Below are positions 1 through 6,819 of a DNA stretch of 15,339 nt, in pieces; position 1 is the stretch's first letter, and each line of letters begins with the position of its first letter. The notes beneath the pieces were generated by a model, which was given only the letters and a program-made list of their open reading frames with translations, was not told the DNA's origin and did not search any database. Source of the DNA: an uncultured Granulicatella sp. (GTDB taxonomy: Bacteria > Bacillota > Bacilli > Lactobacillales > Aerococcaceae); the NCBI GenBank assembly GCA_938017885.1, contig CALIJD010000005.1:1-15339 (forward strand). Direction: 5' to 3'. A program made the position numbers and the translations under genes.

Positions 1-723
1 CCAGTTGTATTAGAAGTGGAACATTTGAACTCAGGAAGCCACGTAAAAGATGTTAGCTTTGTGCTTCATAAAGGTGAAATCTTAGGCTTCTCAGGATTAA
101 TGGGGGCTGGACGTACAGAAGTAGCTCGTTTACTATTCGGGGCTGATAAGAAAGATAGTGGAACCATTAAAATTAATGGTAAAGAGGTTGATATTAAATC
201 TCCTCAAGATGCGATTAAAGAAGGTATTGGTTATCTTTCAGAAGACCGTAAACGTTATGGATGTATCGTTGATATGACCATTGCCAATAACACAGTAATG
301 ACAAACCTTGATAAGTACATTAAGGGTGGTTTAATCGATGACGGTGAAATTGTGAAAGTCAGTGATGAATTCGTTAAACAATTAAGAACGAAAACACCAT
401 CATCGAAACAACTAGTTCGTAACTTATCAGGTGGTAACCAACAAAAAGTTGTTATTGCGAAATGGCTAGAACAAAATAGCGATATTCTAATTTTTGACGA
501 ACCAACTCGAGGAATTGACGTTGGTGCGAAAAGTGAAATCTACTCATTAATGAATGAACTGGTAGCTCAAGGAAAATCAATCATTATGATTTCTTCAGAG
601 CTTACAGAAATTTTACGTATGAGCGATCGTATTGTTGTCATGTGTGAAGGACGTAAAACAGGGGAACTTGATATTAGTCAAGCAACTCAAGAACGTATCC
701 TCGCTTTAGCAACGGATCGATAA
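1..723 (+). CDS. Ribose-type sugar ABC transporter ATP-binding protein, C-terminal part (partial, 5' end outside window)
   Basis: The reading frame is open from base 1 and enters from upstream, so the true start is not in the window; the GTG at 16 is only an internal codon. The visible ~240 residues match the second nucleotide-binding domain of RbsA/MglA-type proteins, which carry two ABC domains in about 500 residues. The P-loop has the degenerate form GLMGAGRTE (Arg for the usual Lys), which is normal for the second domain of this family. The ABC signature LSGGNQQKVVIAKWL is followed by the Walker B segment ILIFDEPTRGIDVG. The protein would sit on the cytoplasmic face and power uptake through the permease that starts 18 bases downstream. 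The downstream FucU and FucO genes suggest L-fucose or a related deoxysugar as substrate; this is inference, because the sequence places the protein only in the ribose/galactose-type class. Confidence 0.93.
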   Translation, partial: PVVLEVEHLNSGSHVKDVSFVLHKGEILGFSGLMGAGRTEVARLLFGADKKDSGTIKINGKEVDIKSPQDAIKEGIGYLSEDRKRYGCIVDMTIANNTVMTNLDKYIKGGLIDDGEIVKVSDEFVKQLRTKTPSSKQLVRNLSGGNQQKVVIAKWLEQNSDILIFDEPTRGIDVGAKSEIYSLMNELVAQGKSIIMISSELTEILRMSDRIVVMCEGRKTGELDISQATQERILALATDR

Positions 724-741
724 TCGAAGAGAGGTATTGAT

Positions 742-1725
742 ATGGAAGAGAAAAAGTCCCTATGGACGAAACTGGTACAATCAGTTGGATTACAAAAATT
801 AATTGCATTAATCGCGTTGATCGTGATTTTCACATTCTTTGCAGTCTCAAGTGAATCGTTCCGTTCGTTTGATACAGCGGTAAGCATTTTAGACGCATCT
901 TATTACATTGGTTTCTTAGCAATTGGGGTAACATTCGTTATTATCACCGGTGGTATTGACTTATCAATCGGTACAGTAATGATGTGTTCTGCCATCGTTG
1001 GTGGAGTACTCCATACAAAAATGGGTTGGCCATTATGGCTAGCATTGTTGGCAATATTAGTGATTGGGGGTGTATTTGGATTATTCAACGGAATTTTAAT
1101 TGCGAAATTTGGATTGCCACCATTCATCGCAACACTTGGTACAATGATGATTTCACGTGGTTTAAGCTCAATCGTATCAAACGTACAAAGTGTAACGTTC
1201 CCATTACGTGGAACTGGTGAAGGCTGGTATAAAGACTTATTCAGAACGCAAGATAATTTTCCGACCGGGTTGATCGTCTTGATTGTCGTAGCGATTATTG
1301 CAGCCATTGTTTTAAACAAAACAAAAATTGGTCGTTACATCTTTGCTATCGGTTCAAATAAAGAAGCTACTAGACTTTCAGGTGTAAACGTTATCAAATG
1401 GGAAGGTATGGCTTATGTTATCAGTGGACTTCTAGCAGGTCTAGCTGGTATTGCATATGCTGCAACATATTCAACAATCCTTCCTGGTACAGGGAACGGT
1501 ATGGAACTTGATGCCATCGCCGGAGTAGTAGTTGGTGGTACTTCACTTGCTGGTGGGGTTGGTTCTGTTGTTGGTACTATCATTGGGGTATTCATTATGT
1601 CTGTCTTGAAGATCGGTTTACCATACATCGATTTACAACCACACTATCAATTATTCATTACAGGTTTTGTTGTAATCGTTGCCGTTTACTCAGATATCTT
1701 AATCCGCATGAATAAGAAAAAATAA
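742..1725 (+). CDS. Ribose-type sugar ABC transporter permease (RbsC family)
   Basis: This 327-residue, strongly hydrophobic protein has the length and pattern of RbsC-type permeases (BPD_transp_2 family). Family hallmarks include GGIDLSIG near residue 75, the cytoplasmic coupling-loop region LSGVNVIKWEGMAY in the second half, and the Gly-rich segment VVVGGTSLAGGVGSVVGT followed by a C-terminal helix pair ending in a basic tail. It should form the membrane channel as a homodimer with the ATPase encoded just upstream. The ATG at 742 follows an AGAGAGG-like site at about 728-734 and lies 18 bases after the ATPase stop, so the two genes are probably co-transcribed. Only one permease gene is present, as in ribose systems and unlike rhizobial rhamnose transporters with two. 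The substrate is inferred from context (L-fucose or related), not from residues. Confidence 0.93.
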   Translation: MEEKKSLWTKLVQSVGLQKLIALIALIVIFTFFAVSSESFRSFDTAVSILDASYYIGFLAIGVTFVIITGGIDLSIGTVMMCSAIVGGVLHTKMGWPLWLALLAILVIGGVFGLFNGILIAKFGLPPFIATLGTMMISRGLSSIVSNVQSVTFPLRGTGEGWYKDLFRTQDNFPTGLIVLIVVAIIAAIVLNKTKIGRYIFAIGSNKEATRLSGVNVIKWEGMAYVISGLLAGLAGIAYAATYSTILPGTGNGMELDAIAGVVVGGTSLAGGVGSVVGTIIGVFIMSVLKIGLPYIDLQPHYQLFITGFVVIVAVYSDILIRMNKKK

Positions 1726-1802
1726 GTTTGATATTGTACACAATGAGTTGGGAAGACTCCTTCTTGGAAGGATCAAAAGGGACATATAAAGGAGAAAACA
1801 TT

Positions 1803-2885
1803 ATGAAAAAGTCATTCAAATATGCTATTGCAACTCTAGCTTGTGCTTCTGCATTATTAGCAGGATGTACATCAAATAAATCAAATGCTGATGGTGGAAA
1901 ATCTCAATCAGGTGGCGACTTCAAAGTGGAAGTGATCGCGAAAGGTTTCCAACATGACTTCTGGAAAGCAGTTAACAAAGGAGCTGAAAAAGCAGCTCAA
2001 GAATTAGGGGCTAAAGTTAATTTCGTAGGACCTCAAAATGAAACAGCTATCTCAGAACAATTGGAACAATTAAATAACGCGATCAACAAAAATCCAAAAG
2101 CAATCGCTTTAGCTGCATTAGATACTGAAGCAGAATTAGATGCGATTAAACAAGCACAATCTAAAAACATTCCTATTATCGGGTTTGACTCAGGGGTTCC
2201 TGGGGCACCAGAAGGAGCAATTAAAGCTACTGCCTCAACAGATAACCATGCTGCTGGTGGTAATGCCGCTGAACACTTATTCCCATTACTAGAAAAGAAA
2301 ATCGGCGACAAGAAAGTTCGTATCGGGGTTGTTTCTCAAGAAGTAAACTCACTTTCAATCACTCAAAGAACAAGTGGTTTCATTGATAAAATGGTTGAAT
2401 TATTAAATAAAAAAGGCATTAAAACTGCTGTAACTGGACATGACAAGTTCAAAAACGATGTAAACGAAGCGGATGCAAAAGTTGTAATCGAAGTTCGTGT
2501 TCCAGCACAAGTAGATGATGCTGCAGGTAAAACTGAAGCTTCTACAGTTCTTGAAAAAGAAGATACTGTTGCAATCTATGGTTCTAATGAATTCGCTGCA
2601 AAAGCAATCATCAATGCTAACGGCGGCTTCAAAGAATCTAAACTTGGCGCAGACAAGATCTTAGCTGTTGGGTTCGACTCAGGTGCATTACAACAAGATG
2701 CTATCCGTAAAGGAATCTTCGTTGGTTCTGTAACTCAAGACCCAGTTCAAATTGGTTACCAAGCTGTTAAATTAGCAGTTGCCGCAGCTAAAGGTGAAAC
2801 AGTGAAAGACGTGGATACTGGTTCTAAATGGTATGATGCTAAGAACATCGATAGCGATGAAATCAAAGCTTTACTATACGAATAA
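1803..2885 (+). CDS. Sugar ABC transporter substrate-binding lipoprotein (RbsB-like, Peripla_BP_4 type)
   Basis: The product is a 360-residue extracellular binding protein anchored to the membrane as a lipoprotein. It begins MKKSF, followed by a hydrophobic stretch and the lipobox LAGC (residues 19-22), so Cys22 would be the lipidated residue; a Ser/Gly/Asn-rich linker follows. The body has the RbsB-type two-lobe pattern: VIAKGFQHDFWKAVNKGAEKAA at the first strand and helix, the hinge-like PIIGFDSG, and AVGFDSGALQQDAIRKG with GSVTQDPVQIGYQAV near the end. The frame is open from 1728, but the start at 1803 was chosen because AAAGGAG lies at 1788-1794 and this start gives a proper signal peptide. 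It is the third gene of the A-C-B transporter set. The 77-base gap before it contains a small hairpin (1758-1772). The ligand is probably L-fucose or another deoxysugar, inferred from neighbours. Confidence 0.92.
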   Translation: MKKSFKYAIATLACASALLAGCTSNKSNADGGKSQSGGDFKVEVIAKGFQHDFWKAVNKGAEKAAQELGAKVNFVGPQNETAISEQLEQLNNAINKNPKAIALAALDTEAELDAIKQAQSKNIPIIGFDSGVPGAPEGAIKATASTDNHAAGGNAAEHLFPLLEKKIGDKKVRIGVVSQEVNSLSITQRTSGFIDKMVELLNKKGIKTAVTGHDKFKNDVNEADAKVVIEVRVPAQVDDAAGKTEASTVLEKEDTVAIYGSNEFAAKAIINANGGFKESKLGADKILAVGFDSGALQQDAIRKGIFVGSVTQDPVQIGYQAVKLAVAAAKGETVKDVDTGSKWYDAKNIDSDEIKALLYE

Positions 2886-2915
2886 AAAATAGGGATTAGT
2901 AATGGAGGAGAAAAC

Positions 2916-4400
2916 ATGAGCTTGATTAAATTATTAGCCATTGATTTAGGTGCAAGTTCAGGACGTGTTATGCAGGCGATTTATGACGGACGCTCCCTCC
3001 AATTATCAGAGGTTCATCGGTTCAAAAACGAACCGGTGAATCTTAATGATGGTTTGTATTGGAATTTGCTGCACTTGTTTGGAGAAATTAAGCAAGGAAT
3101 CAAGAAGGCTTCCAAAGATTCGATTCCGATTCGTTCCATCTCTGTTGATACATGGGGAGTAGACTATGCCTATCTAGATCAAAATGGAGATTTGCTCTAT
3201 CAACCACATTGTTACAGAGATAATCGGATGGGTCGATATGAGGAGTCATTTTATAACGCTATCTCGAAGAAAGAATTGTTCCAAAAAACAGGTGTGCAGC
3301 CTGCAACCATTAATACGGTCTTACAAATCTACTCAGATTTGCAAGAAAAACCACAACTTAAAAATATCGTTCAACGCGTGTTGTTTATCCCAGATTTAAT
3401 CAACTACTTACTTTCAGGGGTGCTTTCAAATGAATATACTATTGCAAGTACAAGTGGGTTACTGGATATCTTCACACAAGATTTCTCTGAAGAAGTATTT
3501 GAACGCTTAGATATTCCACGTAAATGGTTTACAACACCAACGAAGAATGGTGCAGTTTTAAGACAATTATCACCTCGCATCACTCAACAGTTGAAAGTTG
3601 ATTCATTTGACGTGATTGCAGGAGCTGGACATGATACAGCTGCTGCAGTACTTGCGATTCCATATGAACATGAAAAAGGGACTGTCTTTATTTCATGTGG
3701 TACTTGGTCGCTTGTTGGAACAGAATCTGACGAACCCGTTGTGACGGAAGAAGCATTTGCATCAGGACTTACTAATGAAGGATGTTTTGATGGTAAATAT
3801 CGTCTCTTACAAAACACAACAGGAATGTGGATTATTCAAGAATTACAACGCGACTGGCGCTTGCAAGGGGAAGAAGTTGGCTTTGGCGAAATGGTCACAT
3901 TAGCCGAAGAAGTCACTGACAACCAAACTTGGATTCATCCAAATGACCCAGTTTTCGCTTCTCCTGGAGAAATGGAAACAAAAATTAAAGAATGGTGTAA
4001 AGTGAGTGGACAAAAAGTTCCACAAACGAAAGGTCAAATCGTTCGTGTTGTTCTAGAAAGTTTAGCTTTAACCTATCTAGAAACGATTACTCAATTAGAG
4101 CAATTGACAAAACACGAAATGACAACTGTTCAAATGGTCGGCGGAGGCATTCAAAACAAATTGCTTTGCCAGTTAACGGCAGACTTTACAGGACGTACAG
4201 TGATTACAGGCCCTGTCGAAGCGAGTGCACTTGGAAATATCTTGTCACAAATGTTGACTCTTGGAGTGATTTCAAGTCGCAAAGAAGCACAAGACATTAT
4301 CAAGGCTTCAGAACCTGTAACGCGTTATGAAAGTCGCGCAATTTCGAATTTTGAAGAAATTCGCTTGAAATTCAATAAAGTGAAGAGAGGAATTCAGTAA
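2916..4400 (+). CDS. rhaB: FGGY-family sugar kinase, rhamnulokinase (RhaB) type; probable L-fuculokinase or L-rhamnulokinase
   Basis: The enzyme phosphorylates a ketose (L-rhamnulose or L-fuculose) at the 1-position with ATP before aldol cleavage. The 494-residue product has the RhaB N-terminal ATP-binding motif IDLGASSGRVM (residues 9-19), the substrate-side segment SVDTWGVDYAYLD, the catalytic-base region GAGHDTAAAV (Asp240), the CGTWSLVG phosphate loop, and the C-terminal VGGGIQNKLLCQL and GPVEASALGN motifs. The start at 2916 has a strong GGAGGAG site at 2904-2910. The stop overlaps the fucU start by one base (TAATG). Sequence says RhaB family, but fuculokinases of several Firmicutes also belong to this family, and the adjacent L-fucose mutarotase favours a fuculokinase role. 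The family call is secure; the physiological substrate is inferred. Confidence 0.85.
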   Translation: MSLIKLLAIDLGASSGRVMQAIYDGRSLQLSEVHRFKNEPVNLNDGLYWNLLHLFGEIKQGIKKASKDSIPIRSISVDTWGVDYAYLDQNGDLLYQPHCYRDNRMGRYEESFYNAISKKELFQKTGVQPATINTVLQIYSDLQEKPQLKNIVQRVLFIPDLINYLLSGVLSNEYTIASTSGLLDIFTQDFSEEVFERLDIPRKWFTTPTKNGAVLRQLSPRITQQLKVDSFDVIAGAGHDTAAAVLAIPYEHEKGTVFISCGTWSLVGTESDEPVVTEEAFASGLTNEGCFDGKYRLLQNTTGMWIIQELQRDWRLQGEEVGFGEMVTLAEEVTDNQTWIHPNDPVFASPGEMETKIKEWCKVSGQKVPQTKGQIVRVVLESLALTYLETITQLEQLTKHEMTTVQMVGGGIQNKLLCQLTADFTGRTVITGPVEASALGNILSQMLTLGVISSRKEAQDIIKASEPVTRYESRAISNFEEIRLKFNKVKRGIQ

Positions 4401-4822
4401 TGTTAAAACAAATTCCTAAAATTTTAAGCCCAGAACTTGTGAAATATTTAATGGAAATGGGACATGGAGATGAATTGGTACTTGCGGATGCAAACTTCCC
4501 AGCTCATCGTATCGGACAACGAGTGATTCGTATGGACGGTCATGGGGTGCCTGTTGCTTTAGAAGCGATTCTACAAGTATTGCCATTAGATACTTACAGT
4601 TCATATCAAGCAGGATTAATGCAGGTCGTTCCGGGAGATTCAACTGTTCCGGTGATTTGGGATGAATATAAACGTCTCTTAGAAGAAAGTCACCCAGGAG
4701 CAGCAATTAAAGAGTTTGAACGATTTGAGTTTTACGAACAAGCAAAAGACGCCTATCTTGTCATTCAAACTGGAGAAGGTGCCTTGTACGGAAACATCAT
4801 CTTGAAAAAAGGTGTTTTATAA
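4400..4822 (+). CDS. fucU: L-fucose mutarotase (RbsD/FucU family)
   Basis: This protein interconverts the alpha and beta anomers of a pyranose, supplying the form used by the isomerase. The 140-residue length equals that of E. coli FucU. Residues MGHGDELVLADANFPA near the N-terminus contain the family His22 and Asp30, and the C-terminus has the conserved QTGEGALYGNIILKKGV segment. The longer FucU-type middle region, with SSYQAGLMQVVPGD, separates it from the shorter ribose pyranase RbsD. L-rhamnose mutarotase (RhaM) is an unrelated family, so this gene is the best evidence in the window for L-fucose as the substrate. The start overlaps the kinase stop by one base, with AGAGAGG at 4384-4390, suggesting translational coupling. 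RbsD/FucU annotation is often mixed between ribose and fucose, so some substrate uncertainty remains. Confidence 0.87.
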   Translation: MLKQIPKILSPELVKYLMEMGHGDELVLADANFPAHRIGQRVIRMDGHGVPVALEAILQVLPLDTYSSYQAGLMQVVPGDSTVPVIWDEYKRLLEESHPGAAIKEFERFEFYEQAKDAYLVIQTGEGALYGNIILKKGVL

Positions 4823-4847
4823 ATTTACTAATTAGGAGAGAAAGATT

Positions 4848-5999
4848 ATGTCAACATTTTATGTACCAGCAATTAACTTAATTGGAAGAGGAGTCGTTAA
4901 AGAAATTGGTCCTTACGTAAAAGATTTAGGATATCATAAAGCTCTTTTAGTAACGGATAAATTTATCGAATCAAGTGATATTCTTCCCAAAGTAACAGAA
5001 CCTTTAAAAGAAGCAGGTGTAGACTTCGTTGTTTACTCTGACGTAGAACCAAACCCAACTTGCAAAAACGTTAACGATGGGGTTGCTGCAGTAAAAGAAA
5101 ACAACTGTGACTTTATTATCAGCTTAGGTGGTGGCTCACCTCAAGACTGTGCAAGCTGTATTTCAGTGATCGCTACAAACGGTGGCAAACCACAAGACTA
5201 CGAAGGATTGCATAAATCTGCTAAAAAAGGGTTACCAGTTGTTGCTATTAACACAACTGCAGGTACTTCAGCTGAAATTACAATCAACTATGTAATTACA
5301 GACGAAGAAAGAAAAGTTAAAATGGTAATGGTTGATAAAAATAGCCTAGCTTTAATTTCAGTAAATGACCCTGAATTAATGGTTTCTAAACCAGCAGCAT
5401 TAACTGCAGCAACAGGTATGGATGCTTTAACTCACGCAGTTGAAGCTTTGGTAACTCCGGGTGCTTACGGCGTTACTAAGAAATTATCAATTGGAGCAAT
5501 TGAATTAATTAAAGAATATTTACCACGTGCGGTTAAAGACGGTCACGACATCGAAGCTCGTGAAGGTATGGTGAACGCAATCTTCTTAGGTGGTATGTCA
5601 TTCAACAACGCTGGACTTGGATATGTTCACTCAATGGCTCACCAATTAGGTGCTGTTTACAAACTTCCACACGGTGTATGCTGTGCTATGTTATTACCAG
5701 TAATCGAACGCGAAAATGCAAAACGTGTTCCAGCTGCATTCCGTGATGTTGCAAAAGCTTTAGGTTTACAAACTGAAGGTAAATCTGACGAAGAATGTGC
5801 AGCATATGCAATTAAAGAAATCGAAACTCTTTCTGAAACAGTAGGTATTCCTAAAAAATTAACTGAATTAGGAATTGAAGAAAAAGACTTCGACTTCGAC
5901 TATCTATCTAAGAATGCGTTAATCGATGCTTGTGCACCAGGTAACCCATTCATGCCAACATTAGAAGAAACAATTGCATTCTACAAAGAATTGTTCTAA
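4848..5999 (+). CDS. fucO: Lactaldehyde reductase / 1,2-propanediol oxidoreductase (iron-containing alcohol dehydrogenase)
   Basis: FucO-type enzymes reduce L-lactaldehyde, released by fuculose- or rhamnulose-phosphate aldolase, to 1,2-propanediol with NADH, which regenerates NAD+ under anaerobic conditions. The 383-residue product matches the group III iron-dependent alcohol dehydrogenase family in length. It has the nucleotide-binding SLGGGSPQDCA motif near residues 92-102 and the metal-site region AATGMDALTHAVEA. Asp192, His196, His261 and His275 fit the four metal ligands, the last two lying in HSMAHQLGAVYKLPHG. The ATG follows TAGGAGAG at 4833-4840, and the gap from fucU is 25 bases. A hairpin terminator begins 35 bases after the stop, so this is the last gene of the operon. 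Related family members act on other alcohols; the lactaldehyde role rests on sequence type and context. Confidence 0.87.
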   Translation: MSTFYVPAINLIGRGVVKEIGPYVKDLGYHKALLVTDKFIESSDILPKVTEPLKEAGVDFVVYSDVEPNPTCKNVNDGVAAVKENNCDFIISLGGGSPQDCASCISVIATNGGKPQDYEGLHKSAKKGLPVVAINTTAGTSAEITINYVITDEERKVKMVMVDKNSLALISVNDPELMVSKPAALTAATGMDALTHAVEALVTPGAYGVTKKLSIGAIELIKEYLPRAVKDGHDIEAREGMVNAIFLGGMSFNNAGLGYVHSMAHQLGAVYKLPHGVCCAMLLPVIERENAKRVPAAFRDVAKALGLQTEGKSDEECAAYAIKEIETLSETVGIPKKLTELGIEEKDFDFDYLSKNALIDACAPGNPFMPTLEETIAFYKELF

Positions 6000-6034
6000 T
6001 TGATAAAATAAAAATTCGTATAGCTTTTAGACCT

Positions 6035-6076
6035 AGGAGTATTGTTCCCCCCAGTATTTGGACAATACTCCTTATT
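6035..6076 (+). terminator. Intrinsic terminator ending the fucose/rhamnose-type operon
   Basis: A perfect 11-bp stem, AGGAGTATTGT at 6035-6045 paired with ACAATACTCCT at 6062-6072, encloses a C-rich 16-base loop that can add two more pairs (one G-U). The following CTTATTTATT is a broken T-tract, so efficiency may be moderate. It lies 35 bases after fucO and before the separate EIIA promoter. Confidence 0.75.
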
Positions 6077-6087
6077 TATTTCTGGAT

Positions 6088-6115
6088 AAGAATTTATGAA
6101 AACGCATAAATTGTT
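6088..6115. promoter_or_regulatory. Palindromic operator-like site upstream of the EIIA promoter
   Basis: AATTTATG (6091-6098) and CATAAATT (6105-6112) are perfect inverted arms around the 6-base spacer AAAACG. Two further A-T pairs lie outside a single G/G mismatch. The site ends immediately before the -35 box at 6117. It has the size of a dimeric repressor or activator site. It partly resembles a catabolite-responsive element (TGAAAACG core) but lacks the right-half bases of that consensus. The cognate regulator cannot be named. Confidence 0.5.
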
Positions 6116-6116
6116 C

Positions 6117-6145
6117 TTGAAATTTCAGTTTAGCTGGTCTAGTAT
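6117..6145 (+). promoter_or_regulatory. SigA-type promoter for the EIIA gene
   Basis: TTGAAA at 6117-6122 is separated by exactly 17 bases from TAGTAT at 6140-6145, a good match to the vegetative consensus. Transcription would start near 6152, about 26 bases before the EIIA start codon. No -24/-12 sigma-54 promoter of the kind used by LevR-controlled mannose-family PTS operons was seen here. Confidence 0.68.
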
Positions 6146-6177
6146 TAAGATATAGAATAAAAATAGGAGGAAATAGA

Positions 6178-6618
6178 ATGATAGGGTTAATTCTTACAGG
6201 ACATGGGGAGTTTGCAGTTGGAGTAGGACACGCTTTAGAAATGATTGCAGGAAAACAAACTGCATATAAAGTAGTGCCTTTCTTAGAAAGCGATCCAATA
6301 GAAAATCTCGAAAATAATCTAAGAGACGCTATGAAACAGTTGCAAGAGAAAACGGAAGGAATTGTTGTATTTGCTGACCTTTTGGGAGGAAGTCCTTTCA
6401 AATCAGCAATGGTAGCTTCAATGGATTTCGAAAATGTTGAGGTTGTGGTAGGTACAAACTTACCAATGTTAATCGAAATAGCGATGTTACGAGAGTTCGC
6501 TTCAAGCGCTCAAGATGTAGTAACTCAAAGTTTAACAGCAGGTCGAGAAGCCATTCAACAGGTGAGTCTTCCAACACCTCAAAATAAAGTGGTCGAAGAA
6601 GACGGAGATGGAATTTAA
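6178..6618 (+). CDS. PTS EIIA component, mannose/fructose/sorbose family (orphan)
   Basis: The 146-residue cytoplasmic protein receives phosphate from HPr on a histidine and passes it to an EIIB partner. It has the EIIA-Man fold signature: MIGLILTGHGEF with the predicted phosphorylated His9, FADLLGGSPF in the middle, and VVVGTNLPMLIE. It ends in the acidic tail EEDGDGI, which is common in complete members of this family, so the gene looks intact. GGAGG at 6167-6171 provides the ribosome binding site. Its partner genes EIIB, EIIC and EIID are not in the window. Only a C-terminal EIID-like fragment follows, starting just past the stop. It may be non-functional in transport, serve another mannose-type PTS encoded elsewhere, or keep only a regulatory role. 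The sugar specificity cannot be read from EIIA. Confidence 0.9.
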   Translation: MIGLILTGHGEFAVGVGHALEMIAGKQTAYKVVPFLESDPIENLENNLRDAMKQLQEKTEGIVVFADLLGGSPFKSAMVASMDFENVEVVVGTNLPMLIEIAMLREFASSAQDVVTQSLTAGREAIQQVSLPTPQNKVVEEDGDGI

Positions 6619-6619
6619 T

Positions 6620-6766
6620 GACAGCGGAATAGGAATTACTTTAGGACTTTACTACTTATTAGCGCGTAAGAAATGGACACCATTACGTTGTATCGTTCTT
6701 CTATTAGTTGTCGGAATCGGTTTCGAATTCTTAGGTAACGTATTAGGATTTAAATTCTGGGGTTAA
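6620..6766 (+). pseudogene. Remnant of a mannose-family PTS EIID gene (C-terminal ~45 codons)
   Basis: Directly after the EIIA stop, in the +1 frame, the sequence encodes GIGITLGLYYLLARKKWTPL and then a hydrophobic, Gly-rich end finishing GFKFWG before TAA at 6764. This pattern (TLxxYYLL, a basic turn, a hydrophobic helix with spaced Gly, then a short tail) is that of the C-terminus of EIID membrane subunits, which are normally about 270-300 residues. Most of EIID and all of EIIB and EIIC are absent, as expected after an internal deletion with its junction near 6620-6635. The same frame contains an ATG at 6608 inside the EIIA gene, so a 52-residue membrane peptide could in principle be made, but its ribosome binding site is poorly placed. 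The EIID assignment was made by eye from residue pattern and is probable, not certain. Confidence 0.6.
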
Positions 6767-6778
6767 TCAGAATTCCAC

Positions 6779-6817
6779 AAAAAATAAGCTAGGCATTAAG
6801 CCTAGCTTATTTTTTAT
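6779..6817. terminator. Bidirectional intrinsic terminator between the EIIA remnant locus and bioY
   Basis: AAAATAAGCTAGGC (6781-6794) and GCCTAGCTTATTTT (6800-6813) form a perfect 14-bp stem around the 5-base loop ATTAA. A T-run follows on the + strand and an A-run precedes it, giving a U-tract for - strand transcripts too. It sits between convergent genes: it ends the EIIA transcript on the + strand and the birA-bioY transcript on the - strand, a few bases past the bioY stop. Confidence 0.9.
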
Positions 6818-6819
6818 GA

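Noticed and set aside
903..1319. 138-codon antisense open frame within the permease gene
   Set aside because: The translation is low in recognizable motifs, has no ribosome site and mirrors the codon pattern of the permease on the other strand.
1728..1802. Longer N-terminus for the binding lipoprotein, starting with ATA or other upstream codons from 1728
   Set aside because: It lacks a ribosome site and would bury the signal peptide; AAAGGAG before the ATG at 1803 and the lipobox at residues 19-22 fix the start.
6099..6112. Catabolite-responsive element inside the palindrome at 6088-6115
   Set aside because: The left part TGAAAACG fits, but the right half lacks the expected T and C positions; kept only as a generic operator.
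6000..6177. Sigma-54 (-24/-12) promoter before the PTS EIIA, as in LevR-controlled operons
   Set aside because: No TGGCAC-N5-TTGC-like element was found; a SigA-type promoter at 6117-6145 explains expression.
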